This document shows positions 8,643 through 18,390 of a DNA stretch of 64,000 nt, piece by piece. The first letter of the stretch is position 1; every line of letters starts with the position of its first letter. A model generated the notes under the pieces. The model was not told the DNA's origin and ran no database searches. It saw only the letters and a list, made by a program, of their open reading frames with translations. This DNA is from Anaerosomatales bacterium (GTDB lineage: Bacteria; Actinomycetota; Coriobacteriia; Anaerosomatales; Anaerosomataceae), in contig JASEEU010000002.1 in NCBI GenBank assembly GCA_030019445.1, positions 124,995-188,994 on the forward strand, read 5' to 3'. The translations under genes were made by a program, and so were the position numbers.

Positions 8643-9419
8643 TCAGCCATCGCGTGGTTCGGGCGTCTGCCATCGCTCCAGCCACCACGCGACCGAGCGG
8701 TTCAGCTCGTGCGTGAAGGGCGCGGCGAACTTGCGGCGATAGACGACGTCCGCGTACGAGCGTGCGCCCGCCTTCAGGCCGCCGGATGCGAACGTCTCGG
8801 CCAGCTCGCGCAGCGTGGCGTCGCGCTCCCCGGCGGACAGGCGGTGGTAGCGGTCCCGCATCACCATGTTCCGTGTCATGCGCGGCTGCACCGGCCGGTC
8901 GAGCGCCGGTCTGCCGAGGCAGAGCATCGCGACCGGGAAGGCATGCCGCGGCAGCTCGAGCAGATCGCTCACCTCTTCCGCACGCTCCATGATGTCGCCG
9001 ATGTAGCACGAGCCGATGCCGAGCGACTCGGCGGCGATGACCGCGGTCTGGGCGGCGATCAGCGCGTCGGAGCAGGCGAGCATGAGGTCGCCCGGACCGG
9101 GCGCGTCGCGGTGCTCGACGCCCTCGAGCGACCAGACGTCGCCGTGCTCGAAGAGGTCGATCCACTTCTGGTAGTCGGCCACGAACACGAGCACCCATGG
9201 GGCTTTGGCGATGAAGGGCTGGTCGTCGCAGATCACCGCGAGCCGGTCTTTCAGCCGCTGATCGCCGACCTCGATGATCGAGTACAGCATGAGGTTGCCC
9301 GCGGTCGGCGCACGCATCGCGGCGTGCAGCACCGCATGGCGCTCCTCCGGCGTGAGGGACGTCTCGGCGTACACGCGGGTGGACGTGCGCGCATCGATGA
9401 GTTCGAGGGTCGGGTTCAC
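8643..9419 (-). CDS. Nitroreductase-family flavoprotein
   Basis: A 258-residue protein of the FMN-dependent nitroreductase fold, which reduces nitro compounds, quinones or related substrates with NAD(P)H. The family signs are the N-terminal STRVYAE segment, MRAPTAGNLMLYSII (FMN-contact region), and the C-terminal half ESLGIGSCYIGDI followed by FPVAMLCLGRP. I chose the GTG at 9419 because GGAGG lies 8 bases upstream; an in-frame TTG at 9452 lacks such a site. The tail is longer than in the smallest family members. It is transcribed away from the divergent carbamate kinase gene about 100 bases away. The physiological substrate cannot be told from sequence. Confidence 0.85.
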   Translation of the reverse strand: MNPTLELIDARTSTRVYAETSLTPEERHAVLHAAMRAPTAGNLMLYSIIEVGDQRLKDRLAVICDDQPFIAKAPWVLVFVADYQKWIDLFEHGDVWSLEGVEHRDAPGPGDLMLACSDALIAAQTAVIAAESLGIGSCYIGDIMERAEEVSDLLELPRHAFPVAMLCLGRPALDRPVQPRMTRNMVMRDRYHRLSAGERDATLRELAETFASGGLKAGARSYADVVYRRKFAAPFTHELNRSVAWWLERWQTPEPRDG

Positions 9420-9483
9420 GGTCACCGCCTCCGTGGTCACAGGCCCGGGCAAGCAGGGTACAACCTATGACGCTATCATGCGG

Positions 9484-9493
9484 GTATGCATAC
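9484..9493. promoter_or_regulatory. Perfect 10-base palindrome upstream of carbamate kinase
   Basis: GTATGCATAC is a perfect palindrome lying 31 bases before the arcC start, in the divergent gap between the nitroreductase and arcC. It could be an operator or a -10 region; at this length chance occurrence is possible. Confidence 0.2.
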
Positions 9494-9524
9494 GTCCCAC
9501 CCTGACTTGCATAAGGAGACCGGC

Positions 9525-10460
9525 ATGCCGAGGAAGACCATCGTCGTCGCGCTCGGAGGCAACGCGCTTTTGCGGCGCAGCGACCCGATGACCGTGGAAG
9601 CGCAGCGCGCCAACGTGCGTGTCGCGGCGCAGGCGCTCGCGCCGCTTGCCGAAGAGCACGCGCTCGTGCTCGCGCACGGCAACGGCCCGCAGGTCGGACT
9701 GCTCGCGCTGCAGGCCGCTGCCTTCCGCGACGTCGAGCCCTATCCGCTCGACGTCCTCGGCGCTCAGACGCAGGGCATGATCGCGTACATGCTCGAGCAG
9801 GAGCTCGGCAACCTGGTGCCGTACGAGAAACGGATCGCGACCATCCTCACGATGGTGCGCGTGGACCCGGCCGACCCGGCGTTCGCGGATCCCACGAAGT
9901 TCGTCGGGCCCGTCTACCCGCAGGCCGAGGCGGAGCGGCTGGCCGCCGAGAAGGGATGGGTCTTCAAGCCCGACGGCGACCTGTGGCGGCGCGTGGTCGC
10001 ATCGCCCGAGCCACAGCAGATCTTCGAGATCGACGCGATACGGTGGCTTATCGAGAAGGGCGCGGTCGTCATCTGCACGGGCGGCGGCGGCATCCCGACG
10101 ATGTACCGCCAGGGCGACGAGCGCACGCTCGTGGGCGTCGAGGCCGTGATCGACAAGGACCTCGCGAGCGAGCTGCTCGCGCGGACGCTCGGCGCCGACC
10201 TCTTCGTGATGGCCACCGATGCCGAGGGCGTCTACGCCGATTGGCGCACCCCGGAGCAACGTCTGCTCGGCTGGGTGACGCCCGAAGACCTTGCCGCGTA
10301 CGAGTTCGCTGCGGGCTCGATGGGACCCAAGGTCGAGGCGGCGACCCGCTTCGTGCGGGCCACGGGCAATCGCGCCGCCATCGGACGGCTCGAGGACATC
10401 GGCGCCATCGTCGACGGGGCCGCGGGGACGAACGTCGTGGCCAGGCTCCCGGAGTCGTGA
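9525..10460 (+). CDS. arcC: Carbamate kinase
   Basis: A 311-residue cytoplasmic enzyme that transfers phosphate from carbamoyl phosphate to ADP, giving ATP, CO2 and ammonia; it is the energy-yielding last step of the arginine deiminase route. Family signs are [11 protein letters not shown] at the N-terminus, the AHGNGPQVG phosphate-binding loop, the CTGGGGIP segment, [10 protein letters not shown], and [11 protein letters not shown] near the C-terminus. The length matches the family. The ATG at 9525 is preceded by AAGGAG at good spacing, so the upstream in-frame ATG at 9486 is not needed. The ArcA partner is 12 kb away at 22328 and no ornithine carbamoyltransferase gene lies in the window. 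Confidence 0.95.
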   Translation: MPRKTIVVALGGNALLRRSDPMTVEAQRANVRVAAQALAPLAEEHALVLAHGNGPQVGLLALQAAAFRDVEPYPLDVLGAQTQGMIAYMLEQELGNLVPYEKRIATILTMVRVDPADPAFADPTKFVGPVYPQAEAERLAAEKGWVFKPDGDLWRRVVASPEPQQIFEIDAIRWLIEKGAVVICTGGGGIPTMYRQGDERTLVGVEAVIDKDLASELLARTLGADLFVMATDAEGVYADWRTPEQRLLGWVTPEDLAAYEFAAGSMGPKVEAATRFVRATGNRAAIGRLEDIGAIVDGAAGTNVVARLPES

Positions 10461-10488
10461 ACCCACTGCCGCGAGGCACCCGGGAAGG

Positions 10489-10494
10489 TATGAT
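10489..10494 (+). promoter_or_regulatory. Candidate -10 box of the PAS kinase gene
   Basis: TATGAT lies 48 bases before the GTG start of the histidine kinase. The matching -35 region, TGCCGC at 16 bases, is poor. Confidence 0.3.
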
Positions 10495-10541
10495 AGGCGC
10501 GAGGGGCTCGACGCGCTGATCGGGTTCGGGGAGGAGACGGC

Positions 10542-12461
10542 GTGTATCGAGAGATATTCGAGAACCGTCACGTCGTCATGTTCATCATCGACCCGGCGAC
10601 CGGCGAGATCGTCGACGCCAACGCGGCGGCCGAGCGCTTCTACGGCTGGTCGCGCGAGACGCTGCGCACGATGCGCATCACCGAGATCAACGCGCTCTCA
10701 CCCGCTGAGGTACAAGCCGAGATGGACCGCGCCCGCACCGAGCGCCGCAAGCAGTTCTACTTCCCGCACCGGCTCGCCGACGGCCGCGTCCGCAACGTCG
10801 AGGTCTACAGCGGCCCGGTGGAGATCGACGGACGCTCGCTCCTGTACTCCTTCGTCTTCGACATGACCGAGCGCGAGGACGTCCAGCGCGAGCTGGCAAC
10901 CGAGGCGATCAAGCGCAGGGTGCTCGTCGAGCAGGCCAGGGACGGGATCTGCCTGATCGGTCCGGACCGTTCCGTGATCGAGGCGAACCGCAGCTTCGCG
11001 GAGATGCTCGGTCGTGAGCTCGACGACGTGATCGGCATGCACCCGTGGGAGTGGGACGCGCGCCTCGACACCCGCGAGGCGGTGCTCGACCTCTGGCCGG
11101 AGATGACGCACGAGGCCGCGATATTCGAGACGCAGTGGCGGCGCGCGGACGGCACGCTTCTCGACGTCGAAGTGAGCGCGACCCCCATCGAGATCGCGGG
11201 TGAGCGCTGCGTCATGAACATGTGCAGAGACATGACACGGCGCAAGGCCGCGGAAGAGCGTGCGCGTCGCTGGGAGCGGGTGTTCGACACCGCCGAGTTC
11301 GGCCTCGCGCGCGTCTCGACCGAAGACGACACGTTCCTCGAGGTGAACCGGGCGTTCGCCGAGGAGCGCGGCTACACACCCGGGGAGCTCGTCGGCCAGT
11401 CGCTCTTCGCGCTCTATCCGCCCGAACGGCGTGAGTCGGCGGCGAAACACGTGCGGACGATCGACAAGCGCGGCCACCTGCGGTTCGAGACGGAGCATTG
11501 GCGCAAGGACGGGACGAGCTTCCCGGTGCTCCTCGAGGTGGCGACCGTGCCCGATGCGCAGGGCCGTCCGGAAAGCCGGGTGGTGTACGCGATCGACATC
11601 AGCGACCGGAAGGCCGCCGAGGTCGAGCTCCAGCACGTCAACGCCTCGCTCGAGGAACAGGTCCGCGCGCGGACCGAGGAGCTCGAACGCGCCGTCACCG
11701 AGCTGACGGACGCCAATGCGCAGCTCGTGGAGGCCAACGAGGTCAAGTCGCGATTCCTGCGCTCGATGAGCCACGAGCTGCGGACGCCGCTCAACTCGAT
11801 CATCGGCTTCTCGGACATGCTGCTGCGCGAGCTCGCCGGTCCCGTGGAGGACGAGCAGCGCCGGCAGCTCGAGATGATCAACCATTCGGGCCGGCATCTG
11901 CTCGCGCTCATCAACGACGTCCTCGACCTCTCGCGCATCGAAGCCGACCGGCTCGTGCTCGAGTGGGATGATGTGGCGCCGGGCGCAGTGGCGCGGGAGG
12001 CGTTCTCGGCCATCGTCCCGAGCGCCGCCGAGAAGGGCGTCGAGTTGACGCTCGCGGTCGGCGACGAGCTCGACGACGCGGTGATCCGCACGGACTCGCG
12101 CCGCGTGCGGCAGATCCTGCTCAACCTGCTCGGCAACGCCGTCAAGTTCACGTCGGAGGGCTCGGTGACGCTCGAGGTCCGCCGCGCCGCGCCCGGCATG
12201 GTCGCGTTCGCCGTGACCGACACCGGCCCTGGCATCCCCGTCGAACGCCACGAGGACATCTTCGGCGAGTTCACCCAGCACGAGCACGGGCTCGACCCCG
12301 AGGAGCGCGGGACGGGTCTGGGGCTTGCGATCTCGCGGGGGCTTGCCGTGCTGCTCGGCGGTGCGGTCACGCTGCGCAGCGCGCCCGGCGAGGGCTCGAC
12401 GTTCACGCTGCTGCTGCCGGAGCGGACGGCTTCAGCCGAGGAGAGCGACGAGAACCGCTGA
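10542..12461 (+). CDS. Soluble PAS-domain sensor histidine kinase
   Basis: A 639-residue histidine kinase with no membrane segment, so it senses something in the cytoplasm. Order: PAS 1 (about 1-115), PAS 2 (about 125-235), PAS 3 (about 245-355), a coiled coil rich in Glu and Ala, HisKA with SHELRTPLNSIIGF (phospho-acceptor His near 411), then HATPase with N box LLNLLGNAVKFT, G1 box DTGPGIP and G2 region GTGLGLAIS. The PAS units end in DMT or DIS plus R, the usual PAS-linker signature. The GTG start at 10542 has GGGGAGGAG upstream. No response regulator is adjacent, so it is an orphan here. The ligand or cofactor of the PAS domains is unknown. Confidence 0.92.
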   Translation: MYREIFENRHVVMFIIDPATGEIVDANAAAERFYGWSRETLRTMRITEINALSPAEVQAEMDRARTERRKQFYFPHRLADGRVRNVEVYSGPVEIDGRSLLYSFVFDMTEREDVQRELATEAIKRRVLVEQARDGICLIGPDRSVIEANRSFAEMLGRELDDVIGMHPWEWDARLDTREAVLDLWPEMTHEAAIFETQWRRADGTLLDVEVSATPIEIAGERCVMNMCRDMTRRKAAEERARRWERVFDTAEFGLARVSTEDDTFLEVNRAFAEERGYTPGELVGQSLFALYPPERRESAAKHVRTIDKRGHLRFETEHWRKDGTSFPVLLEVATVPDAQGRPESRVVYAIDISDRKAAEVELQHVNASLEEQVRARTEELERAVTELTDANAQLVEANEVKSRFLRSMSHELRTPLNSIIGFSDMLLRELAGPVEDEQRRQLEMINHSGRHLLALINDVLDLSRIEADRLVLEWDDVAPGAVAREAFSAIVPSAAEKGVELTLAVGDELDDAVIRTDSRRVRQILLNLLGNAVKFTSEGSVTLEVRRAAPGMVAFAVTDTGPGIPVERHEDIFGEFTQHEHGLDPEERGTGLGLAISRGLAVLLGGAVTLRSAPGEGSTFTLLLPERTASAEESDENR

Positions 12462-12470
12462 CGGCCCGGG

Positions 12471-12845
12471 TCACTCCGCGTCGGCGGAGGGCTTCTCGGC
12501 GCCGATCATGACGCGTCCGGCCTCCACGCGCACCTCGTAGGTGGTGAGCGGCCGCGGGTGGCGCAGGGCGTCGCCCACCGCCTCGAGCACCCCGGTCCAA
12601 TCGGTCCAGCGAACGACGCTGCCGTCGGTGACGTCGAACTGCGACGCGTGCAGCGGGCAAGTGACCACGGAGCCCTCGAGCGTGCCCTTGAGCAGGTTTC
12701 CGCCCATGTGCGGGCAGCGCGCCTGCGTGGCGTAGAAGTCGTCGTCCACACGGGCGAGCAGCACCGTCTTGCCGTGCGCCTCCACGCCGGTCATTCCTCC
12801 CGGTGCGAGCGCGTCGCTGCCGAGAACATCGACGAACCCGTCCAT
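12471..12845 (-). CDS. Rieske-type [2Fe-2S] ferredoxin
   Basis: A 124-residue soluble Rieske protein. The cluster-binding boxes are both present: CPHMGG and, about 18 residues later, CPLHASQFD. The size, and the lack of a signal or membrane segment, fit the small ferredoxins or NirD-like subunits that feed electrons to oxygenases or reductases rather than the bc1-type Rieske protein. The ATG at 12845 has GGAGGAGGG upstream. It converges on the PAS kinase with a gap of 9 bases and lies downstream of hutG in the same direction (63-base gap), but no shared function with histidine degradation is known. No oxygenase is visible in the window, so its partner is unknown. Confidence 0.88.
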   Translation of the reverse strand: MDGFVDVLGSDALAPGGMTGVEAHGKTVLLARVDDDFYATQARCPHMGGNLLKGTLEGSVVTCPLHASQFDVTDGSVVRWTDWTGVLEAVGDALRHPRPLTTYEVRVEAGRVMIGAEKPSADAE

Positions 12846-12908
12846 GCGACCCTCCTCCATCCCGCGCCGTGGGTGTCTGCCCGGTTCCTACCCGTGGGAC
12901 AACGGGTT

Positions 12909-13832
12909 TCACGCCGGGGCGTCGCGCGCAGCCAGCCCCGCGGCCGTCTCGAGCACGAGCAGCGCGGCGAGACGCACCGTGCGCCCATCGGTCGCATCGG
13001 CCGCCGCATCCACCTCGGTGACGTCGACGGCTTTCACGCGCGGGTCGCGTGCGAAGTGGAACGTGAAGGAGCGCAGCTCGTCGGCGCTGATGCCTCCCGG
13101 TGCGGCCGCATGGCAGCCCGGGACGGCGGCGCGATCGCAGACGTCGACGTCGAGGTCCACATAGACGGGCCGCCCGCCGGCGCCCGCGACGGCCAGCGCG
13201 CGCGCGGCCACCTCGGCCACCGGGCTCTCCCGCAGCGCTTCGCGCCCGATCACCGTTATCCCGAGCTCACGGGCCCGCTCGGCGTACGCCCGGGAGTTGG
13301 AGAAATCGGCGATGCCCACCTGCACCACGTTCGCGCCGGGCAGGCCGGCCTCGATGAGGCGGCGCACGGGCGAGCCGTTGGAGACGCCGTCGCGCAGGTC
13401 ATGGTGCGCGTCGAGCGTGATGAGCCCCCAGGCGCCGAGGTCGTCATCGGCAAGCGCGTCCATGGCCGAGAAGGTGATCGAGTTGTCGCCTCCGATGGCG
13501 ACGAGCAGGCGCGCGCGGCCGAGCGCGCCGCGGAGCGCGGCGCGTACGCGCGCCTCGCCGTCGGGTCCGTCGGGCTCCGGCACGTCGCCGAGGTCGACGG
13601 CGGAGAGCGCGGCGATGTCGACGCCGCGGCTCGCCGCGAACGTCGAGTACCGGCCGAGGGCCTCGCGCACGGCTGCTGGGGTGGTGTGCGCTTCGGACGG
13701 AGAGATCGAGGTCTCGTGAGCGGGGACGCCGATGATCGCGAGGTCGACCGCGCCCTCCGCGGAAGCCCGCGTGCCGAGCCACGCGCTCGCGCGCGGCCAG
13801 AGCGGGTCGTTCGGGAACGAAGAGTAGGACAC
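12909..13832 (-). CDS. hutG: Formimidoylglutamase (arginase/agmatinase superfamily)
   Basis: A 307-residue ureohydrolase-fold enzyme; next to hutH-U-I it should hydrolyse N-formimidoyl-L-glutamate to glutamate and formamide. Two of the three manganese motifs are standard: DAHHDLRDG and DLDVDVCDRAAVPG. The first is GGDNSIT instead of GGDHS, with Asn at residue 117 in place of the usual metal-binding His. The gene starts 150 bases from hutH on the opposite strand, so the two units share one control region. Agmatinase or guanidinobutyrase is the alternative by fold alone; the operon context favours HutG. Confidence 0.82.
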   Translation of the reverse strand: MSYSSFPNDPLWPRASAWLGTRASAEGAVDLAIIGVPAHETSISPSEAHTTPAAVREALGRYSTFAASRGVDIAALSAVDLGDVPEPDGPDGEARVRAALRGALGRARLLVAIGGDNSITFSAMDALADDDLGAWGLITLDAHHDLRDGVSNGSPVRRLIEAGLPGANVVQVGIADFSNSRAYAERARELGITVIGREALRESPVAEVAARALAVAGAGGRPVYVDLDVDVCDRAAVPGCHAAAPGGISADELRSFTFHFARDPRVKAVDVTEVDAAADATDGRTVRLAALLVLETAAGLAARDAPA

Positions 13833-13982
13833 GGCACGTCCGTTCTGCTCGGCAGGCTTCCAGTATATGGGCTATCGTCGAGTATGTACCACGGAGCGCC
13901 GCGGTCTATGTGGGGCGGAGGGCACGCCGCGTGCCGCGCGTCGAACCCGTCGTCCCGCTCACGAGGGAGGCGAGCGATCAGG
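13833..13982. promoter_or_regulatory. Divergent control region hutG / hutH
   Basis: This 150-base gap must hold promoters for hutG and for the hutH-U-I unit. TATATG and TATCGT near 13865-13875 are possible -10 elements, but I see no convincing paired -35 box and no clear dyad that could be a Hut repressor site. Confidence 0.35.
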
Positions 13983-15521
13983 ATGCATGACGCGATCGTC
14001 GCAGGGGAGCGCCCGCTCTCGATCGACGAGGTCGTGGCCGTCGCGCGGGACCGCGCGCCGGTGCGCATCTCGGCAGGAGCGCTCGAGCGCATGGCGGAGA
14101 CGCGGGCGCACGTCGACCGGCTCGCTCGTTCGGGGGAGCCCGTGTACGGCGTCAGCACCGGCTTCGGCGCGCTCGCCACCACCTACATCGAGCCCGAGAA
14201 GCGCACGCGCCTGCAGCGGTCGCTCGTGCGCTCGCATGCGGCGGGCAGCGGCGAGCCGGTCGAGGCCGAGGTCGTGCGCGCGCTCATGCTGCTGCGACTC
14301 GCGACGCTGCTCACCGGCCGCACGGGCGCGCGCCCGCTCGTGGCCGAGACGTACGCGGCGGTCCTGAACGCCGGCATCACCCCCGTCGTGCCCGAGCACG
14401 GCTCGCTCGGCTGCTCGGGCGATCTCGCCCCGCTCGCCCACTGCGCGCTCGTCTGCATGGGCGAGGGCGAGGCGTTCGCCCCCGACGGGCATCGTGCGCC
14501 CGCGCCTGAAGCGCTCGGCGCCGCCGGCATCGAGCCGCTCGAGCTGGCCGAGAAGGAAGGCCTCGCGCTCATCAACGGCACCGACGGGATGCTCGGCATG
14601 CTGGCGCTCGCGATCGCGGACCTGCGCCTCCTCGCGACCACGGCCGACGTGGCCGCCTCGATGAGCCTCGAGGCGCTTCTCGGCACCGACCGCGTGCTCG
14701 CGGAAGACCTCATCGCGCTGAGGCCGCACCCGGGGCAGGCCGCCGCCGCTCGCACCATGCGTCGGGTGCTCGAGGGCTCGGGGATCATCGCCTCGCACCG
14801 CGACGACGACCCGCGGGTGCAGGACGCGTACTCGCTGCGGTGCGCGCCGCAGGTGACAGGCGCGCTGCGCGACACGCTCGTGTACGCGGTGAGCGTGGCG
14901 GAGCGCGAGCTCGCCTCGGCCATCGATAACCCCGTGGTGCTGCCCGACGGCCGGGTGGAGTCCAACGGCAACTTCCACGGCGCACCGGTCGCCTACGCGC
15001 TCGACTTCCTCGCGATCCCCGTGGCCGACGTCGCGTCGATGAGCGAGCGCCGGACCGACCGGATGCTCGATGTGTCGCGCAGTCACGGGCTGCCGCCGTT
15101 CCTTGCCGACGACCCCGGGGTGGACTCGGGGCACATGATCGCGCAGTACACGCAGGCAGGCATCGTCGCCGAGCTCAAGCGCCTGGCCGTGCCCGCGAGC
15201 GTGGACTCGATCCCGTCCTCGGCCATGCAGGAAGACCACGTCTCGATGGGGTGGTCGGCGGGGCGCAAGCTGCGCCGCGCGATCGAGGGGCTCTCTCGCG
15301 TGCTCGCGGTCGAGGTCCTCACGGCCGCGCGGGCGCTCGACCTGCGCGCGCCGCTCGGGCCCGCGGCGGCGACCGCGGCCGTGCGCGACCTGCTGCGGAC
15401 GCGCGTCGCGGGGCCCGGACCGGACCGCTGGCTTGCTCCCGAGGTCGAGGCGGCGCGCGAGCTCGTGGCGAGCGGCGCGGTCCTCTCGGCGGTCCAGGCG
15501 GTCATCGGCGAGCTGGAGTAA
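13983..15521 (+). CDS. hutH: Histidine ammonia-lyase
   Basis: A 512-residue cytoplasmic lyase that removes ammonia from L-histidine to give trans-urocanate, the first step of histidine breakdown. Family signs are YGVSTGFG near residue 58, the prosthetic-group loop GSLGCSGDLAPLAH, and the DNP (IDNPVV) and QEDHVSMG segments that line the active site. The MIO cofactor is normally made from Ala-Ser-Gly; here the triad is Cys144-Ser145-Gly146. The length is normal. The ATG at 13983 was chosen because the protein then begins at the family's usual N-terminus; GAGGGAGG lies about 12 bases upstream. hutU follows after 15 bases, so they are co-transcribed. Confidence 0.95.
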   Translation: MHDAIVAGERPLSIDEVVAVARDRAPVRISAGALERMAETRAHVDRLARSGEPVYGVSTGFGALATTYIEPEKRTRLQRSLVRSHAAGSGEPVEAEVVRALMLLRLATLLTGRTGARPLVAETYAAVLNAGITPVVPEHGSLGCSGDLAPLAHCALVCMGEGEAFAPDGHRAPAPEALGAAGIEPLELAEKEGLALINGTDGMLGMLALAIADLRLLATTADVAASMSLEALLGTDRVLAEDLIALRPHPGQAAAARTMRRVLEGSGIIASHRDDDPRVQDAYSLRCAPQVTGALRDTLVYAVSVAERELASAIDNPVVLPDGRVESNGNFHGAPVAYALDFLAIPVADVASMSERRTDRMLDVSRSHGLPPFLADDPGVDSGHMIAQYTQAGIVAELKRLAVPASVDSIPSSAMQEDHVSMGWSAGRKLRRAIEGLSRVLAVEVLTAARALDLRAPLGPAAATAAVRDLLRTRVAGPGPDRWLAPEVEAARELVASGAVLSAVQAVIGELE

Positions 15522-15536
15522 GGGGAGGAGAAGGCG

Positions 15537-17207
15537 ATGAGCGAGGGCGCACGCCCGGTCCGCGCGCCGCGCGGGACGGAGCTTACGGCGCAGGGATGGC
15601 CGCAGGAAGCCGCCATGCGCATGCTGATGAACAACCTCGACCCCGAGGTGGCCGAGCGACCCGATGACCTCATCGTCTACGGCGGCTCCGGCAAGGCCGC
15701 GCGCGACTGGAAGAGCTTCGATGCGCTCGTGCGCACGCTCAGGACGCTGAAGGCCGACGAGACGATGCTCGTGCAATCGGGCAAACCCGTGGGCGTGATG
15801 CGGACGCACGAGTGGGCGCCGCGCGTTCTCATCGCCAACAGCAACCTCGTGGGCGAGTGGGCGACTTGGGAGGAGTTCCGTCGCCTCGAGGCGATGGGCC
15901 TGCTGATGTACGGCCAGATGACGGCCGGGAGCTGGATCTACATCGGCACGCAGGGCATCCTGCAGGGCACGTATGAGACGTTCGCGGCGGTGGCCGCCAA
16001 GCGCTTCGGCGACACGCTCGCGGGCACGCTCACGGTGACCGGCGGATGCGGCGGCATGGGCGGCGCGCAGCCCCTCGCCGTCACGATGAACGAGGGCGTC
16101 GTGCTCGTCGTGGAGGTGGATGCCGCGCGGCTCGAGCGCCGGGTGCGCGACCGCTACCTGGACGAGTGGACGATCGACCTGGACGATGCGCTCGCCCGGG
16201 TCCTCTCGGCCAAGGCGGAGCGGCACGCGCTCAGCGTGGGGCTGGAAGGCAACTGCGCCGAGGTGCTGCCCGAACTGCTGCGTCGCGGCGTGGCGGTGGA
16301 CATCGTGACCGACCAGACCTCCGCGCACGACCCGCTGCGCTATCTGCCCGTCGGCGTGAGCGTGGCCGAGTGGGACGAGTACGCCGCGCGCGCCCCCGAG
16401 GAGTTCATCGACCGCGCCCGAACGTCGATGGCGCGCCACGTCGAGGCGATGGTGGGCTTCATGGATGCGGGCGCCGAGGTCTTCGACTACGGGAACTCCA
16501 TCCGCAAGGAGGCCGAGCTCGGCGGCTACGGCCGGGCCTGGGAGTTCCCCGGCTTCGTGCCCGCCTACATCCGGCCGCTCTTCTGCGAGGGCAAAGGCCC
16601 GTTCCGCTGGGCCGCGCTCTCCGGCGACGCCGCGGACATCCGCGCCACCGACGCGGCGATCCTCGAGCTCTTCCCGGAGAACGAGGCGCTCCGCCGGTGG
16701 ATAGAGCAGGCTGCCGAGAAGGTCGCGTTCCAGGGGCTGCCGTCGCGCATCTGCTGGCTCGGCTACGGGGAGCGCGACCGGGCGGGCCTGCGCTTCAACG
16801 AGATGGTCGCCGACGGTCGCCTGACGGCGCCCATCGTCATCGGGCGCGACCACCTCGACTGTGGCAGCGTGGCATCCCCGTACCGGGAGACCGAGGGCAT
16901 GCTCGACGGGAGCGACGCCATCGCCGACTGGCCGGTGCTGAACGCGCTCGTGAACGTCGCGTCGGGCGCCACGTGGGTCTCGTTCCACCACGGCGGCGGC
17001 GTGGGCATCGGCCGCTCGCTGCATGCCGGGCAGGTGACCGTGGCCGATGGCACGGAGCTGTCCGCCGCCAAGATCGAGCGCGTGCTCCAAAACGACCCGG
17101 GCATGGGCGTCGTCCGGCACGTCGACGCGGGCTACGAGCGCGCGGTCGAGGTGGCCGAGAAGACCGGGGTGCGGGTCCCGATGCGCGAGGGCGGGGAGCG
17201 ATCGTGA
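15537..17207 (+). CDS. hutU: Urocanate hydratase
   Basis: A 556-residue NAD+-dependent enzyme that hydrates urocanate to 4-imidazolone-5-propionate, the second step of the pathway. It shows the N-terminal [30 protein letters not shown], the NAD-binding [13 protein letters not shown], the active-site segment [18 protein letters not shown] with its conserved Cys, and [13 protein letters not shown] near the C-terminus. Length is as expected. The ATG at 15537 has AGGGGAGGAG upstream. Its TGA overlaps the GTG start of hutI by 4 bases, a sign of translational coupling. Confidence 0.97.
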   Translation: MSEGARPVRAPRGTELTAQGWPQEAAMRMLMNNLDPEVAERPDDLIVYGGSGKAARDWKSFDALVRTLRTLKADETMLVQSGKPVGVMRTHEWAPRVLIANSNLVGEWATWEEFRRLEAMGLLMYGQMTAGSWIYIGTQGILQGTYETFAAVAAKRFGDTLAGTLTVTGGCGGMGGAQPLAVTMNEGVVLVVEVDAARLERRVRDRYLDEWTIDLDDALARVLSAKAERHALSVGLEGNCAEVLPELLRRGVAVDIVTDQTSAHDPLRYLPVGVSVAEWDEYAARAPEEFIDRARTSMARHVEAMVGFMDAGAEVFDYGNSIRKEAELGGYGRAWEFPGFVPAYIRPLFCEGKGPFRWAALSGDAADIRATDAAILELFPENEALRRWIEQAAEKVAFQGLPSRICWLGYGERDRAGLRFNEMVADGRLTAPIVIGRDHLDCGSVASPYRETEGMLDGSDAIADWPVLNALVNVASGATWVSFHHGGGVGIGRSLHAGQVTVADGTELSAAKIERVLQNDPGMGVVRHVDAGYERAVEVAEKTGVRVPMREGGERS

Positions 17208-18388
17208 CCGCGACGCTCTTCTCGGCCATCGGCGAGCTCGTCACCAACGATCCCGCGCTCGGGGACGGTTCGGCGCTCGGCATCGTGCGCGACGCGGCGC
17301 TCGTGGCCGAGGACGGTCGCGTCGTCTGGGTGGGGAGCGCTGACGAGGCGCCTGCCGCAGACGAGCGGGTGGACCTCGGCGGTCGAGCCGTCGTCCCGGG
17401 CTTCGTGGACAGCCATACGCACCTCGTGTTCGCCGGCGAGCGGTCGGCCGAATTCGCCGCGCGCATGGCCGGCGAGCCGTACACGGGCGGCGGCATCATG
17501 ACGACGGTGGCGGCGACCCGCGCGGCGTCCGATGCCACGCTACGCGCCAACGCGCGCCGGCTGCACGCCGAGATGACGGCATCGGGCACGACGACGATCG
17601 AGGCGAAGAGCGGCTACGGGCTCACCGTCGATGATGAGCGGCGCCTGCTCTCGATCTCGCGCGAGCTGACCGCCGAGACGACCTTCCTGGGGGCGCACGT
17701 GGTGCCCGCCGAGTCCGCGGCGGATCGCGCCGGGTACGTCGCGCTCGTCTGCGGGGCGATGCTCGACGCGTGCGCGCCGCACGCGCGGTGGATCGACGTC
17801 TTCTGCGATGTCGGGGCGTTCGGCGAGGACGAGGCGCGCGCCGTGCTCGCGGCTGGCGCCGCGGCCGGTCTCCTACCGCGGCTGCACGGCAACCAGCTCG
17901 CGCGCGGGCCGGGCGTGCGGCTGGCGGTCGAGCTCGGCGCGGCGAGCGTCGACCACTGCAACCACCTCACCGAGGATGATGTCGAAGCCCTCGCCTCCTC
18001 GGCCACGGTGGCGACGCTGCTGCCCGGCGCCGACTTCTCGACGCGGGCTCCGTACGCCGACGCTCGTCGCCTGCTCGACGCGGGCGCCACGGTCGCGCTC
18101 GCGACCGACTGCAACCCGGGGTCGTCGTACGTGACCTCGATGCCGCTTGTGATCGCGCTGGCGGTCAGGGAGATGCGGATGACGCCCGGCGAGGCGCTGT
18201 GGGCGGCGACGGCAGGCGGCGCGGCGGCGTTGCGCCGGGACGATGTCGGTCGCCTCGGCCCGGGCGCGCGTGCCGACCTCGCGGCGCTCGATGCGCCGTC
18301 ATACGTGCACCTTGCGTACCGCCCGGGCGCGCCGCTCGTGGCGGACGTCTTCACAGGCGGCCGAACGGCCGTGACGGACAAGGAGTGA
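17204..18388 (+). CDS. hutI: Imidazolonepropionase
   Basis: A 394-residue amidohydrolase-superfamily enzyme that opens the imidazolone ring, giving N-formimidoyl-L-glutamate for HutG. Metal and substrate residues are in their usual places: [13 protein letters not shown] (HxH), [22 protein letters not shown] and ATDCNPGSS. The GTG start at 17204 overlaps the hutU stop (GTGA) and has GGGGAGCG upstream. With HutH, HutU and HutG it completes the four-enzyme route from histidine to glutamate within one 5.5-kb block. YqeY follows after 2 bases. Confidence 0.95.
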   Translation: MTATLFSAIGELVTNDPALGDGSALGIVRDAALVAEDGRVVWVGSADEAPAADERVDLGGRAVVPGFVDSHTHLVFAGERSAEFAARMAGEPYTGGGIMTTVAATRAASDATLRANARRLHAEMTASGTTTIEAKSGYGLTVDDERRLLSISRELTAETTFLGAHVVPAESAADRAGYVALVCGAMLDACAPHARWIDVFCDVGAFGEDEARAVLAAGAAAGLLPRLHGNQLARGPGVRLAVELGAASVDHCNHLTEDDVEALASSATVATLLPGADFSTRAPYADARRLLDAGATVALATDCNPGSSYVTSMPLVIALAVREMRMTPGEALWAATAGGAAALRRDDVGRLGPGARADLAALDAPSYVHLAYRPGAPLVADVFTGGRTAVTDKE

Positions 18389-18390
18389 GC

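Noticed and set aside
10698-12287. Minus-strand open frame of 529 codons across the PAS kinase
   Set aside because: Antisense to a gene with complete kinase motifs; low-complexity composition.
12892-12909. ACCCGT/ACGGGT inverted repeat near the hutG stop as a terminator
   Set aside because: Stem of 6 bases overlapping the stop codon, with no T run; not distinct from background.
12558-13982. Upstream extension of the hutH frame by 475 codons
   Set aside because: It runs antisense through hutG and the Rieske gene; HutH homology begins only at the ATG at 13983.
13959-17120. Minus-strand open frame of 1053 codons across hutH and hutU
   Set aside because: It is antisense to two certain enzymes, is rich in His, Arg and Gly from GC-biased third positions, and shows no domain.
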